DNA of 10,632 nt, taken from Crocinitomicaceae bacterium (GTDB lineage: Bacteria > Bacteroidota > Bacteroidia > Flavobacteriales_D > Crocinitomicaceae). A program made the position numbers and the translations under genes. The stretch is taken from assembly GCA_015662935.1 (NCBI GenBank), contig DQTF01000033.1:1-10632 (forward strand). Reading direction: 5' to 3'. Of this stretch, positions 10,567 to 10,632 are shown piece by piece; within the stretch, counting starts at the first letter, position 1, and each line of letters begins with the position of its first letter. The notes below the pieces were generated by a model. It searched no databases and had not been told where the DNA came from. It saw only the letters and a program-made list of their open reading frames with translations.

Positions 10567-10632
10567 CTAACTAATAATCAGCAAAAGCATTTATTAACAT
10601 TACACACCTCTCCCTAAACGCACCGCCTAAAA

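Overview
The window looks like part of a bacteriophage genome that infects a Bacteroidetes (Flavobacteriia-like) host. The evidence is AT-rich, tightly packed genes with no Shine-Dalgarno sites, a lipoprotein with a Bacteroidetes-style signal, two promoters close to the host primary-sigma consensus (TAnnTTTG, one with a TTTG box 20 bp upstream), a tRNA among protein genes, phage families (DUF932, a short RadA-like ATPase, two homing-endonuclease-like proteins) and many small unrecognised genes. No capsid, tail or polymerase gene is visible.

Layout. 1-158: end of an unknown gene, a terminator and a tRNA with anticodon CTA, which would read the amber codon. 186-807: a promoter, a 46-codon ORF and a GNAT acetyltransferase-like gene, closed by a terminator. 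895-2001: a zinc-repeat endonuclease gene broken by an in-frame TAA. 1988-4236: four packed genes (unknown 325 aa, Pro/Lys-rich 57 aa, 68 aa, RadA-like ATPase). 4250-4954: an ECF-type sigma factor gene. 5019-6206: promoters, a putative small RNA and a DUF932 gene. 6217-7192: a structured hairpin and a second endonuclease gene, broken by a 10-bp tandem duplication. 7277-8173: a small acidic protein and a membrane protein with a UVR-like tail. 8173-8978: nested repeats, a candidate RNA and a lipoprotein gene. 9004-9623: two small genes. 9649-10632: almost gene-free, with two more putative small RNAs and further structured sequence.

The main signal is regulatory. Eight copies of TTGTAACTTTTTAAA-N7-CGCTATA occur on the plus strand, each with exactly 7 bp between the boxes. 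The layout (AAC-containing upstream box, about 15 bp, CTATA) is that expected of an ECF sigma factor, and the window encodes one with the motif in front of its own gene. The other copies precede the ORF/GNAT pair, DUF932, the lipoprotein, a 67-aa gene and three short GC-rich RNAs ending in hairpins and T-runs. A second motif, RAACATT-N13-CGTATAA, occurs three times with fixed spacing. The inference is a phage-encoded sigma factor that drives its own regulon, including a family of small RNAs. Transcript mapping would be needed to prove it.
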